NCBI RefSeq assembly: GCF_002964785.1
Contig: NZ_PQCC01000018.1
Coordinates: 806,001 to 870,000 of the forward strand
Direction: 5' to 3'
From: Pseudoalteromonas sp. T1lg48
GTDB lineage: Bacteria > Pseudomonadota > Gammaproteobacteria > Enterobacterales > Alteromonadaceae
DNA length: 64,000 nucleotides
Part shown: positions 1 through 8,454 of the stretch, piece by piece
How the letters are laid out: every line of letters starts with the position of its first letter
Numbering within the stretch: the stretch's first letter is position 1
Program-made: the position numbers and the translations under genes
The notes under the pieces: model-generated
Told to the model about the DNA's origin: nothing
Databases searched by the model: none
Seen by the model: only the letters and a program-made list of their open reading frames with translations

Positions 1-1
1 C

Positions 2-457
2 GCTTTCGTGAGCCGCTACCCCAAGTATCGCTACTTATTCGGTGCTGTCAGTCTCTCTAATGCCCTACCGGAAAATGCCAAGGAGTTGCTGGTGTATCAT
101 TATCAGCACTACTATGGACAAAAGCAGCAACTGGCCACGCCAAAGCATGAGTTTAAACACCATGACGATAGCCTGGCTCAGGCGCACAGCGTGTTCTGTG
201 GCGACGATGTCAAAGCAGACTTTACCGAATTAAAGCATATCCTCGCCAATATGGGCGCCCAAGTACCCACCCTATTCAAGCAATACACTGAACTTTGCCA
301 AGAGGATGGGGTCTCCTTTTTAAGCTTTAGTGTCGATCCCGACTTTAATAACTGTATCGATGGCCTGGTCTTGGTCGATATGGCCAAACTAAAAGAGAAA
401 AAGGCACAGCGTTATCTAACCAATGACACCCTGATCGCCCGTACTAAGGCGCAGTAA
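2..457 (+). CDS. hemolysin-like GNAT acyltransferase, C-terminal part (5' end outside window)
   Basis: The reading frame is open from base 2, and the residues before the first GTG (AFV before SRYPKYRYLFGAVS) continue the pattern of the family, so this is the tail of a longer gene cut by the window edge. The segment AFVSRYPKYRYLFGAVSLSN is typical of the COG3176 'putative hemolysin' group, which contains GNAT-type acyl-ACP-dependent acyltransferases making ornithine or lyso-type lipids. The remaining 149 residues have no signal peptide or membrane helix. The specific substrate cannot be told from this piece. A strong bidirectional terminator follows. Confidence 0.75.
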   Translation, partial: AFVSRYPKYRYLFGAVSLSNALPENAKELLVYHYQHYYGQKQQLATPKHEFKHHDDSLAQAHSVFCGDDVKADFTELKHILANMGAQVPTLFKQYTELCQEDGVSFLSFSVDPDFNNCIDGLVLVDMAKLKEKKAQRYLTNDTLIARTKAQ

Positions 458-484
458 TACATAGCATTCCCCCAACCACAAAAA

Positions 485-506
485 AGCCGGTGTCTGCACC
501 GGCTTT
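485..506. terminator. bidirectional intrinsic terminator
   Basis: Stem AAGCCGGTG / CACCGGCTT with loop TCTG, A-run before and T-run after. It lies between the convergent acyltransferase fragment and dapE and can serve both strands. Confidence 0.9.
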
Positions 507-531
507 TTCATTTATCAAATTCAGCAACTAT

Positions 532-1707
532 CTAAGCGCGAACAAAAATCTGCTTCAGCGTCTGGGCATAAATATCGGTAATAGTATTCAGATCCGCCAC
601 TGCAACCCGTTCATTATCCTGGTGAATGGTGTGGTTGCGCACGCCACACTCCACCACCTGGGTATGCTCATTAGCAAAAAAGCGGCCGTCCGAGGTGCCG
701 CCGCTGGTACTGAGCTTAGGGTAGCTATGGGTACAGACATATATGGCGCTCTCCAGTACCGCGATAAGGTCAATGTCCCCACCGCCGGCGGTGTAATAGG
801 GCTCACAAGGACGCTCCCAGCTGATCTCTATCTCGTTAAGCCAAGGCGCTAAGACCTGATCAACCATCGCCTGCACATCATTGCTGCGATAACCATGGCT
901 GTAGCGTACATTGAAAGTCAACTGGCACTGGGCCGGAACCAGGTTATCCAGGCTGTTAGGCACATGCAGGCCGGTCACCTGGAGAGTGGTTTTCGAGCCT
1001 TCGATGTCCTTCTGCCAGTCAATTTTTTGCAGCGCGACCGCCAACTGGGCGCCGATATGGGCGGCGTTTACCGTGTGTTCCGGGTAGGCAACATGTCCAG
1101 CGCGGCCCTTCACGCTAATACGCGCCGACAAGGCGCCACGACGGCCATTTTTGATGGTATCACCGGCATATAGATCGGCGGTGGGCTCACCGACTAAGCA
1201 GGCATCTAAACGCACACCCTGAGCTGCCAAATGTTTGGCTATTTCGGCACTGCCGTATTCGGCCTCTCCCTCTTCATCCGAGGTGATCAGCCAATAAAAC
1301 AGCCCCTGGGTCGGCTTAGTTGCCAACAGGCGGTCGGTGGCCGCCAGCATGGCCGCAACTCCACCTTTCATATCGGCTGCTCCACGACCATAGATTTCGC
1401 CATCAATAATCTCGCCGGCAAAAGGGTCGCAACGCCAACGTTCGGCGGCAGCGGGCACCACATCGATATGGCCGCAAAACGCGAAAGCCGCACCTGGGCC
1501 GAATTCGTATTTGGCTATCAAGTTGGTCACCCCCTGACAGGCTAAGGTTTCACAACTAAAACCCCGCTGCATTAATTGCTCACTCAGCCAGGCGATGGCG
1601 CCGGCCTCATTGGGAGTCACCGAGGGAAAGCGAATAAGCTGTTGCAGGTACACAACCTCGTCTGCAAGTTTAGGTGCGTTTGCCGCTAGGCGGACAGCGT
1701 TCGACAT
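532..1707 (-). CDS. dapE: succinyl-diaminopimelate desuccinylase DapE
   Basis: M20-family dinuclear zinc amidohydrolase that cleaves N-succinyl-LL-diaminopimelate to succinate and LL-DAP in lysine and peptidoglycan precursor synthesis in the cytoplasm. Counting from the chosen Met, the metal and catalytic residues are visible: H80 and D82 (GHIDVVP), D112 (GAADMKGG), E145/E146 (TSDEEGE), and a C-terminal HTIHQDNE histidine. The product is 391 aa, slightly above the usual ~375-380. An upstream ATG at 1719 lacks a ribosome-binding site, whereas the ATG at 1707 follows GGAG at a 7-base gap, so the shorter start is preferred. No dapD or arsC-like neighbour is present; it appears monocistronic. Confidence 0.95.
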   Translation of the reverse strand: MSNAVRLAANAPKLADEVVYLQQLIRFPSVTPNEAGAIAWLSEQLMQRGFSCETLACQGVTNLIAKYEFGPGAAFAFCGHIDVVPAAAERWRCDPFAGEIIDGEIYGRGAADMKGGVAAMLAATDRLLATKPTQGLFYWLITSDEEGEAEYGSAEIAKHLAAQGVRLDACLVGEPTADLYAGDTIKNGRRGALSARISVKGRAGHVAYPEHTVNAAHIGAQLAVALQKIDWQKDIEGSKTTLQVTGLHVPNSLDNLVPAQCQLTFNVRYSHGYRSNDVQAMVDQVLAPWLNEIEISWERPCEPYYTAGGGDIDLIAVLESAIYVCTHSYPKLSTSGGTSDGRFFANEHTQVVECGVRNHTIHQDNERVAVADLNTITDIYAQTLKQIFVRA

Positions 1708-1788
1708 AAAATGCTCCATTACATGGCGTTAAAACCATTACAGCGCCTTTTTATGACAGCCTTATGTCGCTCGCAATCGACGTAAAGT

Positions 1789-1802
1789 TTAATCTAAATC
1801 AA
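1789..1802. promoter_or_regulatory. candidate FNR/EtrA box upstream of ompW
   Basis: TTAATCTAAATCAA matches the FNR consensus TTGAT-N4-ATCAA at 9 of 10 fixed positions and sits about 126 bp before the ompW start. ompW is known to respond to FNR in enterobacteria; regulation here is inferred. Confidence 0.35.
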
Positions 1803-1927
1803 AGATCCACCCAGGTGGCGGATAAACCCGGACGAAATCTTGATCTAGAACAGTTTTTATTTTCTCCCAGCCCCGATAATGGCGCCATCAGCACAACAAA
1901 TTCGAAATTTCTACTAGGAAGATGAAG

Positions 1928-2590
1928 ATGAAAAAAACACTTAGCGCAGCCTTAGTTGGTCTTTTACTTGGTACCTCTTCTCTTGCTCACGCAAACTTGA
2001 GCAACCTGAGCATTAATGTGGGTGCCATTAATGTAAATCCGGACAGCGAAGTGTCTAAACTCGACCAAGACCCAACGCTAGGCCTAAACGTTGATGACGA
2101 TACGCAGTTAGGTATTACCATCGACTACGCATTAAACGACAACTGGGTGTTAGAGTTAATCGCGGCGACACCATTTAGCCACGATGTGGACGGCCGTGCC
2201 GGACTTAAAGGTGCATCAATCGGTGAAGTTAAACACCTACCACCGACACTGCTTGGTCAGTATCACTTTGGTCAGGCTGGCGATAAGTTCCGCCCATTCG
2301 TAGGCGCCGGTATTAACTACACCATCTTCTTCGACGAAGAAGCCGGCCAAGATCTTAAAACCGTATTGGGTACCAACGACGTAGATGTAGAGCTAGATGA
2401 CTCGCTGGGTCTAGCCGCTCAGGTAGGTTTTAACTACGCGCTGGACAAAAACTGGGGTCTACACGGCATGGTCAGCTATATGGATATCGATAGCGACGCC
2501 AGCGTGTACGCCAATGGCGTTAAAGCCCTCACCGTCGACATTAAAATCGACCCTGTCGTTGCCATGTTCGGTGTACGTTACAGCTTCTAA
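1928..2590 (+). CDS. ompW: OmpW-family outer membrane protein
   Basis: Small eight-stranded beta-barrel porin-like protein. The 220-aa product has a Lys-rich n-region and hydrophobic core ending in AHA (signal peptidase I site near residue 22), alternating amphipathic strands, the family segment PPTLLGQYHF, and a terminal phenylalanine (VRYSF) as expected for BAM-dependent barrels. Two ATGs are possible: AGGAAG directly abuts the ATG at 1922 but is 6 bases from the ATG at 1928, so 1928 is preferred. OmpW proteins move small hydrophobic molecules across the outer membrane and respond to oxygen and salinity. A 162-bp repeat element begins on the base after the stop codon, and a terminator follows that element. 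Confidence 0.93.
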   Translation: MKKTLSAALVGLLLGTSSLAHANLSNLSINVGAINVNPDSEVSKLDQDPTLGLNVDDDTQLGITIDYALNDNWVLELIAATPFSHDVDGRAGLKGASIGEVKHLPPTLLGQYHFGQAGDKFRPFVGAGINYTIFFDEEAGQDLKTVLGTNDVDVELDDSLGLAAQVGFNYALDKNWGLHGMVSYMDIDSDASVYANGVKALTVDIKIDPVVAMFGVRYSF

Positions 2591-2752
2591 ATACCAATTC
2601 TGTTAAGTATGTGAACAGATATAGCGCTGGATAAATGATGTGATAACAAGACGGAGTTTTTCTTATGTAGTTATTCTACATAGAAAAATTCCAACGCAGT
2701 GAGCACGATATTTAGCCTGCTAGAATGATTAGCTATTTAAGTGAATTGGTAT
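2591..2752 (+). repeat. 162-bp MITE-like inverted-repeat element, copy 1
   Basis: Ends are ATACCAATTC and GAATTGGTAT, exact inverted repeats of 10 bp. Inside is a hairpin TATGTAG-TTATT-CTACATA flanked by T- and A-runs. There is no coding capacity. A second copy of equal length lies at 34659-34820, about 92% identical by hand count (13 mismatches). It begins directly after the ompW stop codon. No clear target duplication was seen. Confidence 0.85.
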
Positions 2753-2788
2753 AACCAAGCCCACACTTGCTAATGTAAGCGAAAGCAA

Positions 2789-2820
2789 AAGCGACTAACC
2801 TTGATTAGTCGCTTTTTTTT
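2789..2820. terminator. terminator after ompW / element copy 1
   Basis: Stem GCGACTAA / TTAGTCGC followed by eight Ts on the plus strand. The stop codon of the convergent thioesterase gene lies inside the stem. Confidence 0.85.
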
Positions 2821-3328
2821 GTTCCAACATGGCTTTCCAATGCACTATCTCCGGCGGCAAAATTGGCATTTCGCCACTGTAACCACTCAGTGCCACAATC
2901 TCTTCAACATCCACCACCCCTTTGCGGCTGCGAAACACGCCGCGCACATAGGCAATAGCGTGCAGGCCTTTCTCTGATGTAAATTTTTGTTCGATATAGA
3001 AGTACTTATGATCCCACCCAACTAAACGCGTGGACACGGTGAAGGTTTGCCAGGGCTTGATATCACGAATATAGGTGATGGCGGTGGCGTTCACTATGGG
3101 GAACCAGCGGCGTTTCATTACCGCACCAAGTAGGCCCAAACGCTCGGTCATCCAGGTCCGAGCAATATCCATCAGCGCCAAATAACGGGAATTGGTCAAA
3201 TGCAGATTAATATCGCAATCAAGGGGCCAGGCACGAAAGTCAATATCCACGCTTTCTAATAAGGACTGGCGCGCCTTGTTGCGCTTAATCTTAAAAAACA
3301 GCCACAACAGCCGAAAATATAAGTTCAA
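2795..3328 (-). CDS. hotdog-fold acyl-CoA thioesterase family protein
   Basis: 177 aa with a hydrophobic N-terminal segment (residues 3-13) and a hotdog domain. The stretch VDIDFRAWPLDCDINLHLTN matches the 4HBT/THEM6-type thioesterases, in which the Asp of D-x-N-x-H-L begins the active-site helix. Expected role: hydrolysis of an acyl-CoA thioester, perhaps at the membrane because of the N-terminal hydrophobic stretch. It is monocistronic, and its stop codon lies inside the terminator stem shared with ompW. The substrate is unknown. Confidence 0.8.
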   Translation of the reverse strand: MNLYFRLLWLFFKIKRNKARQSLLESVDIDFRAWPLDCDINLHLTNSRYLALMDIARTWMTERLGLLGAVMKRRWFPIVNATAITYIRDIKPWQTFTVSTRLVGWDHKYFYIEQKFTSEKGLHAIAYVRGVFRSRKGVVDVEEIVALSGYSGEMPILPPEIVHWKAMLEQKKATNQG

Positions 3329-3527
3329 TGTGTACTCCTAGGGATCACTTAATACAGGTAAGACCAGCATGGTATCATCGCTTTAACTAAAGCTCACCTC
3401 TTGCTTAACCCTTTAGTAAGTAGCGCTAATACGTTGAATTTTTTACCTTCATTTTTTAGCGCATAAAAATGGGCACCTTTTGGTGCCCATATAAAGTTGA
3501 TATTGCCAGTAACGCCTAGATTATTGC

Positions 3528-5084
3528 CTATACCTTCACGGTTTTACGGTTTATGCCGTATTCGCGCAACTTATTGGCTACCGCGGTGTGACTGAGCCCC
3601 AGGCGTTTGGCTAACTGCCTTGAACTGGGATACGCTGGATAAAGCTTACGCAACAAGGTGGCTTCGAAGCGTTTGACCGCCTGATCTAAGCTGCCTTCAA
3701 AGTCCGACTCCAGATAGCCCAGGTCATTGGTAAAAGTCGGCAGTTGCAAATGCTCTATGGTCAGCTCACTGTCGTCGAGCAAAGACACGGCGCGATAAAT
3801 GGCATTTTCCAACTGGCGCACGTTGCCCGGCCACGGATATTGCTGCAAATACTCTATGGTTTCTTCGCTTAAGCTGGGAACCGGGGCACCGTTTTGCTGC
3901 GCATATTTTTGCACAAAATGCTCGGCCAGCGGGCCGATATCGGCCTTGCGATCGCGCAGTGGGGCTATTTCTAGGGTCAATACATTGATGCGGTAATAAA
4001 GGTCTTCGCGGAAGGTTCCCTCTTGCACCATGGCCGGCAAATCTTTTTGCGTTGCGGCAATAATGCGCACGTTTACCTTAACCTCGTTTTCATCACCCAC
4101 CTTGCGGAACGTGCCGTCCTGCAAAAAACGCAGCAGCTTGGTTTGCAGTTGAGATGACATCTCCCCTACTTCATCGAGGAAAACGGTGCCGCCATCGGCT
4201 TGCTCTAACACTCCGCGTTTTGGCGCGGCGTTGTCTTCATAACCGGCGTAACCAAAGAGTTCGGACTCGGCAACATCGTCGGGAAGTGAAGCACATGACA
4301 GCGCGATAAAGGGTTTAATGGAACGGTTTGACGCATAATGGCAAGCTCGGGCCAATAGCTCTTTGCCGGTACCTGTTTCGCCGGTGATAAGTATAGGGGC
4401 TTCCAGCTGCGCCATCTTACGAGCTTCGCGCACGGTGCGACGCATCGCCGTGGAATAGTTATGTATGGTGGCAAAACTTTCCTGGCCGTAGCGACGAAAT
4501 GCACTGACCTGCTGTCCCAATCGGCTCTGCGATTTAATGTTGATCACGGCACCGGCTAGTGCATCCTGATCATCCCCTTGGGGCACAGAAATAGGCAGAA
4601 TGTCGGCAATAAAGTCTTCTCCGCCAACTTCCACTCGGGTGGTTTGTCCCAATACCTCTTTACCCTCAAGCCAGCGAGTAAAGTTAAAGCCTTTGAGCAG
4701 GTTGTTGATGTTGGCGCCAACCGCTTCTTGCTCTGTCATTTGCAAATCGCGACAGGCGGCGGCATTGCATAAGCGCACCCAGCCCTTGTTATCGATGGAG
4801 ATCACGCCATCGGGCAGTGCACTTAGGAGGGTATTCAGTTCATTATGCTCACGCTCCGAAGGCAAAAACGCCGTGGTGCGTACATCCTCGACGCCGTCAA
4901 TTAGGCGGATGGAAGGCATGATTTTTTGAAACTGTTCAAACTCTATGGGCGGGAAACTAACATACATGCGGCAATTCTTGGCATCTACTTCAATGCCTTT
5001 TAAATCAACCTGATAGTTAACCAATATATTTAGTACCTCTTGGGCGATACCAATTCGGTCCTGACAGTAAATTTCAAGACGCAT
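3528..5084 (-). CDS. tyrR: TyrR-type transcriptional regulator of aromatic amino-acid genes
   Basis: 518 aa with the complete TyrR layout: ACT domain (1-75), PAS (about 85-190), AAA+ (about 205-440) with Walker A GETGTGKE at 235-242 and Walker B VFLDE at 301-305, and a C-terminal Fis-like HTH (RQLAKRLGLSHTAVANKLRE). The sigma-54 contact loop GAFTGA is replaced by GYAGYEDN, as in enteric TyrR, which works with sigma-70. TyrR senses Tyr/Phe/Trp and represses or activates aromatic amino-acid synthesis, transport and degradation genes. It is transcribed away from a peptide transporter and the hpd/fahA genes. A TyrR-box-like site lies 75 bp upstream, suggesting autoregulation. Confidence 0.95.
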   Translation of the reverse strand: MRLEIYCQDRIGIAQEVLNILVNYQVDLKGIEVDAKNCRMYVSFPPIEFEQFQKIMPSIRLIDGVEDVRTTAFLPSEREHNELNTLLSALPDGVISIDNKGWVRLCNAAACRDLQMTEQEAVGANINNLLKGFNFTRWLEGKEVLGQTTRVEVGGEDFIADILPISVPQGDDQDALAGAVINIKSQSRLGQQVSAFRRYGQESFATIHNYSTAMRRTVREARKMAQLEAPILITGETGTGKELLARACHYASNRSIKPFIALSCASLPDDVAESELFGYAGYEDNAAPKRGVLEQADGGTVFLDEVGEMSSQLQTKLLRFLQDGTFRKVGDENEVKVNVRIIAATQKDLPAMVQEGTFREDLYYRINVLTLEIAPLRDRKADIGPLAEHFVQKYAQQNGAPVPSLSEETIEYLQQYPWPGNVRQLENAIYRAVSLLDDSELTIEHLQLPTFTNDLGYLESDFEGSLDQAVKRFEATLLRKLYPAYPSSRQLAKRLGLSHTAVANKLREYGINRKTVKV

Positions 5085-5158
5085 GTGTTCCTCAGTAGCG
5101 GGTTATCAGTATGGCTGGCGCAATCATACGCTAAATTAACAATAATTGGGTAGCAAAT

Positions 5159-5176
5159 TGTAAAGAATATTGCACA
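5159..5176. promoter_or_regulatory. candidate TyrR box
   Basis: TGTAAA-GAATAT-TGCACA matches TGTAAA-N6-TTTACA at 10 of 12 positions. It is embedded in a larger inverted repeat (GCAAATTGT ... ACAAATTTGC) 75 bp upstream of tyrR. Confidence 0.55.
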
Positions 5177-5373
5177 AATTTGCTAATACTTTATTGCTAG
5201 GCCGTAATATCACCGCACAGCATCTGGTTCATTTACCGTTAAGTCGTAGGACTTCCCCTGATGCCAGTGGATATGTATACTGTGGCGCGTTTGTCGCTAG
5301 GGTAAAGTGGCGCCCGCTCTACCAAACTCGGTAGTTAGCCGCTCTTTTATCCTGCCGATACAGGCCGACTACT

Positions 5374-5421
5374 GAGGTCTCACCCGGAGGTGTCAACCGA
5401 GGTTTCACCCTAGGTTACACC
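5374..5421 (+). repeat. four degenerate 11-13-bp tandem repeats
   Basis: Consecutive units GAGGTCTCACCC, GGAGGTGTCAACC, GAGGTTTCACCC and TAGGTTACACC share the core AGGTnnnACC, which is itself weakly palindromic. Period 12-13 bp. Function unknown; possibly a multi-site operator for the transporter. Confidence 0.5.
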
Positions 5422-5543
5422 GACTAAAGCCGTGTTTTAGTGCGGCGGCTAAAGTAGCAAAAGCAACAACAATAAGGCCTCACAATTAGCAGCGATGCTC
5501 GACATTGCAAAATAATAAATTTGTTAGTTAGGAAGTATTTTTA

Positions 5544-7013
5544 ATGAGTTCAGCACCAAAAACAGGTGATTTTCTAGGTCACCCTAAGGGGCTCTTCCTG
5601 CTGTTCTTCACAGAAATGTGGGAACGCATGAGCTACTACGGTATGCGCGGTATTTTCGTGCTTTACCTTTCTACTATTGCTACCGCTGCCGCCATGGGCT
5701 GGGATATGGCCTACTTCGGCATTGACCCTATGTCAGCAGGCGCCGACGAAGAATATCAAAAAGCATTGAATTCAAATGCCCTAAGCATCTTGGGTTTCTA
5801 TGCCTTCTTAGTATATGTAACGCCAGTACTTGGCGGTTGGTTTGCAGATAACGTCTCGGGCCAACGTAAAGCCATTATCACAGGTGGTGTGATCATGGCC
5901 CTGGGTCAATTTGCCCTGGGTACGCCTCATGCCATGGTGCCAGGCTTAGAGCTTGAATTTATGTACCTGGGTCTTGGCCTACTGATTATCGGTAACGGCT
6001 TCTTCAAGCCAAACATCTCCACCATGGTAGGCGACCTTTATTCTGAAGGTGACAAACGTCGCGACGGCGCATTTACCATTTTCTACATGGGTATCAACCT
6101 GGGCTCTATTCTAGGCTACTTCGTAGTAGGCTCTATCGGTGAAAAATTCGATTACCAGTATGGCTTCTTAACTGCCGGTGTGGGTATGCTTCTTGGTGTT
6201 ATCCTGCAGTTGGCTCTAGCTAACAAGTACCTGGGTAATATCGGTACCGTGCCTGCAGCGAAGCAAGGCGGTGACGACAACCAAGCTGCTGCTAAAAAGC
6301 CTCTTACTAATGAAGAGCGTGACCGTATCAAAGTTATTTTGATCATGAGCTTCTTCACCATCATTTTCTGGGCCGGCTTCGAACAAGCTGCGGGCTCAAT
6401 GAACTTATTCGCTAAATACAAAACCGACCTGGTATTCTTTGGTTGGGAAATGCCGGCGAGCTGGCTGCAAGCGGTTAACCCTATTTTCATCATCTTACTA
6501 GCGCCTATTTTTGCCAGCTTCTGGATACGTATGGGAGACAGAGAGCCGGATTCACCGCGCAAATTTGCCCTAGGTATGTTCTTCCTTGGCCTAGGCTTTA
6601 TCTCTATGGTAGGTGCGGCATTGCAAATTGGTGATGATGCCAATACTAAAGCCCATGTGATCTGGTTGGTCATGGCCTATGTATTCCACACCATGGGTGA
6701 GCTTTGTTTATCGCCTATCGGTCTGTCTATGGTATCTAAGCTAGCACCACTGAAGTACACCTCACTCCTTATGGGTATGTGGTTCTTCTTCTCGGGTATC
6801 GGTAACTATGCGGCCGCTGAAATCGGTAAGCTAGTTGGTGATGCAGGCCCATTAAGCACCTTCGGTGGCGTGGCCATCATGGCGTTCCTCGCTGGTATCT
6901 GCTTATGGTTGATGGCTGACAAGCTAGTAGACTGGATGCATGGCGCAGAAGGCACTCATGACGAAGAGCAGCTGCTAGAAGAAGAATTAGAACTCACTGG
7001 TGAGAAGCAATAA
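5544..7013 (+). CDS. POT/PTR-family proton-dependent peptide transporter
   Basis: 489 aa, about 12-14 membrane segments. The family signature E-x-x-E-R (FFTEMWERMSYYG, residues 23-35) in TM1 couples protons to di- and tripeptide uptake; FFKPNISTMVGDLY is the second PTR signature. The C-terminus is acidic (EEQLLEEELELTGE). It sits between tyrR and hpd on the opposite strand to tyrR, suggesting imported peptides supply aromatic amino acids for breakdown. It ends at a strong terminator, so it is probably transcribed alone. It could be called DtpT-like, but substrate range cannot be set from sequence. Confidence 0.93.
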   Translation: MSSAPKTGDFLGHPKGLFLLFFTEMWERMSYYGMRGIFVLYLSTIATAAAMGWDMAYFGIDPMSAGADEEYQKALNSNALSILGFYAFLVYVTPVLGGWFADNVSGQRKAIITGGVIMALGQFALGTPHAMVPGLELEFMYLGLGLLIIGNGFFKPNISTMVGDLYSEGDKRRDGAFTIFYMGINLGSILGYFVVGSIGEKFDYQYGFLTAGVGMLLGVILQLALANKYLGNIGTVPAAKQGGDDNQAAAKKPLTNEERDRIKVILIMSFFTIIFWAGFEQAAGSMNLFAKYKTDLVFFGWEMPASWLQAVNPIFIILLAPIFASFWIRMGDREPDSPRKFALGMFFLGLGFISMVGAALQIGDDANTKAHVIWLVMAYVFHTMGELCLSPIGLSMVSKLAPLKYTSLLMGMWFFFSGIGNYAAAEIGKLVGDAGPLSTFGGVAIMAFLAGICLWLMADKLVDWMHGAEGTHDEEQLLEEELELTGEKQ

Positions 7014-7033
7014 TTCTTTCATAGATGTCAAGG

Positions 7034-7058
7034 AAGGCGCCCTAGGGCGCCTTTTTTA
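7034..7058 (+). terminator. intrinsic terminator of the POT transporter gene
   Basis: Stem AAGGCGCCC / GGGCGCCTT with a TA loop, followed by TTTTTT. Confidence 0.9.
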
Positions 7059-7277
7059 TTGCCCAATTTAACGAAAACCTTACACCAGTATGATTTCGTC
7101 CACTAATGTTTACACTTTACCCACTAGTTAATTAGCCTCTCACTCTTTCGCTTTCGAACAAATTCTCCGATTATGCCCTCAAACTATTATGGCTCGATGG
7201 CGATGGCGGCGCTTTATACGCAGCAACGACCTTTACCGCCAACGCTAAGCCAAACACACAGCAAGTGGAGCAAAATC

Positions 7278-8324
7278 ATGAGTGAAGTAAATAACCCATT
7301 AGGCCTCAAGGGCATTGAGTTTACCGAGTACGCAACACCTGATGCGGACTACATGGACAAGATCTTTACCGACTTTGGCTTTTCAAAGTTAAAGAAATTC
7401 AAAGATAAAGACATCGTTTACTACAACCAAAACGATATCCATTTCCTACTGAACAATGAGCGTGGTGGCTTCTCTGCAGAATTCGCTAAGAGCCACGGCC
7501 CGGCCATTTGTTCTATGGGCTGGCGTGTAGAAGATGCGCAAAAAGCATTCGACACTGCCGTTGAGCGTGGTGCCAAACCAGCAACCGATTCAACGCACAA
7601 AGACATGCCTTACCCTGCTATCTACGGTATCGGCGACAGCCTGATTTATTTCATCGACCAGTTTGGTGACAAAGGCAGCATCTACGACACCGACTTCGTA
7701 GACCTAGAAGAGCAAAACGTTGTAGAGAGCAAAGGCTTCCTTCGCATCGACCACCTGACCAACAATGTGTACAAGGGTACGATGGAAACCTGGGCTAACT
7801 TCTACAAAGACGTATTCGGCTTTACCGAAGTGCGTTACTTCGACATTAAAGGTCAGAAGACGGCCCTATTGTCTTACGCCCTTAAATCACCATGTGGCAC
7901 CTTCTCGATTCCAATCAATGAAGGTAAAGACAACAACAACAACCAGATCGATGAGTACCTAAACGAGTACAATGGCCCAGGTGTACAGCACTTAGCCTTC
8001 TTGACCGACGACCTTGTTGCCTCACTTGATAAGCTTGATCAAAGCAACATCGCGACCTTGGACATCGTAGATCACTACTACGACACCATCTTCGACCGTG
8101 TTCCTTGGGTTAAAGAAGATAAAGAGAAGATCAAACAGCACCAAATCCTGGTAGATAGCCAAAGCGAAGATTGTTACCTACTACAAATCTTCACCAAGAA
8201 CCTATTTGGTCCTATCTTCATTGAGATGATCCAACGTGTTGATGATGGCGGCTTCGGTGAAGGTAACTTCCAGGCCCTGTTCGAGTCTATCGAGCGTGAC
8301 CAAGAGCGCCGTGGCGTTATCTAA
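7278..8324 (+). CDS. hpd: 4-hydroxyphenylpyruvate dioxygenase
   Basis: Fe(II) enzyme that converts 4-hydroxyphenylpyruvate to homogentisate with O2, the second step of tyrosine degradation. The 348-aa product has two VOC-type halves. The facial triad is visible: H159 (RIDHLTNNV), H238 (GVQHLAF) and E316 (FIEMIQR). An upstream extension to 7173 is open but unlike the family; the ATG at 7278 follows GTGGAG at 7 bases and gives the normal length. It is followed by its own terminator and then fahA. The next enzyme, homogentisate dioxygenase, is not encoded in this window. Confidence 0.96.
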   Translation: MSEVNNPLGLKGIEFTEYATPDADYMDKIFTDFGFSKLKKFKDKDIVYYNQNDIHFLLNNERGGFSAEFAKSHGPAICSMGWRVEDAQKAFDTAVERGAKPATDSTHKDMPYPAIYGIGDSLIYFIDQFGDKGSIYDTDFVDLEEQNVVESKGFLRIDHLTNNVYKGTMETWANFYKDVFGFTEVRYFDIKGQKTALLSYALKSPCGTFSIPINEGKDNNNNQIDEYLNEYNGPGVQHLAFLTDDLVASLDKLDQSNIATLDIVDHYYDTIFDRVPWVKEDKEKIKQHQILVDSQSEDCYLLQIFTKNLFGPIFIEMIQRVDDGGFGEGNFQALFESIERDQERRGVI

Positions 8325-8344
8325 GCGCTCCTCAATCTAGCGCC

Positions 8345-8383
8345 AAAAAGCAGCGCCCACCTTTGTGTGGGCACTGCTTTTTT
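8345..8383 (+). terminator. intrinsic terminator between hpd and fahA
   Basis: Interrupted stem AAAAAGCAG-GCCCAC / GTGGGC-CTGCTTTTTT, loop around CTTTGT. Implies that fahA has, or needs, its own promoter or read-through. Confidence 0.85.
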
Positions 8384-8454
8384 AAGTTCCGAGCCCTTGT
8401 TTTTTTTATTGTTGGCTCAATAACAGATAAAAGCTTTAGCAAAAGGAATAACTC

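Larger units (their letters stand above)
5085..5543. other. divergent regulatory region between tyrR and the POT transporter
   Basis: 459 bp without a gene. It contains the TyrR-box-like site at 5159-5176 close to tyrR, and a block of four similar 11-13-bp repeats at 5374-5421 about 120 bp before the transporter start. The remainder carries no ORF worth calling. Confidence 0.6.

Noticed and set aside
7107-7124. Possible TyrR box before hpd (TGTTTACACTTTACC)
   Set aside because: Spacing and arms do not fit TGTAAA-N6-TTTACA; only about 9 of 12 positions match on the best strand reading.
7173-7277. N-terminal extension of HPD
   Set aside because: Low similarity to the family; the ATG at 7278 has GTGGAG upstream.
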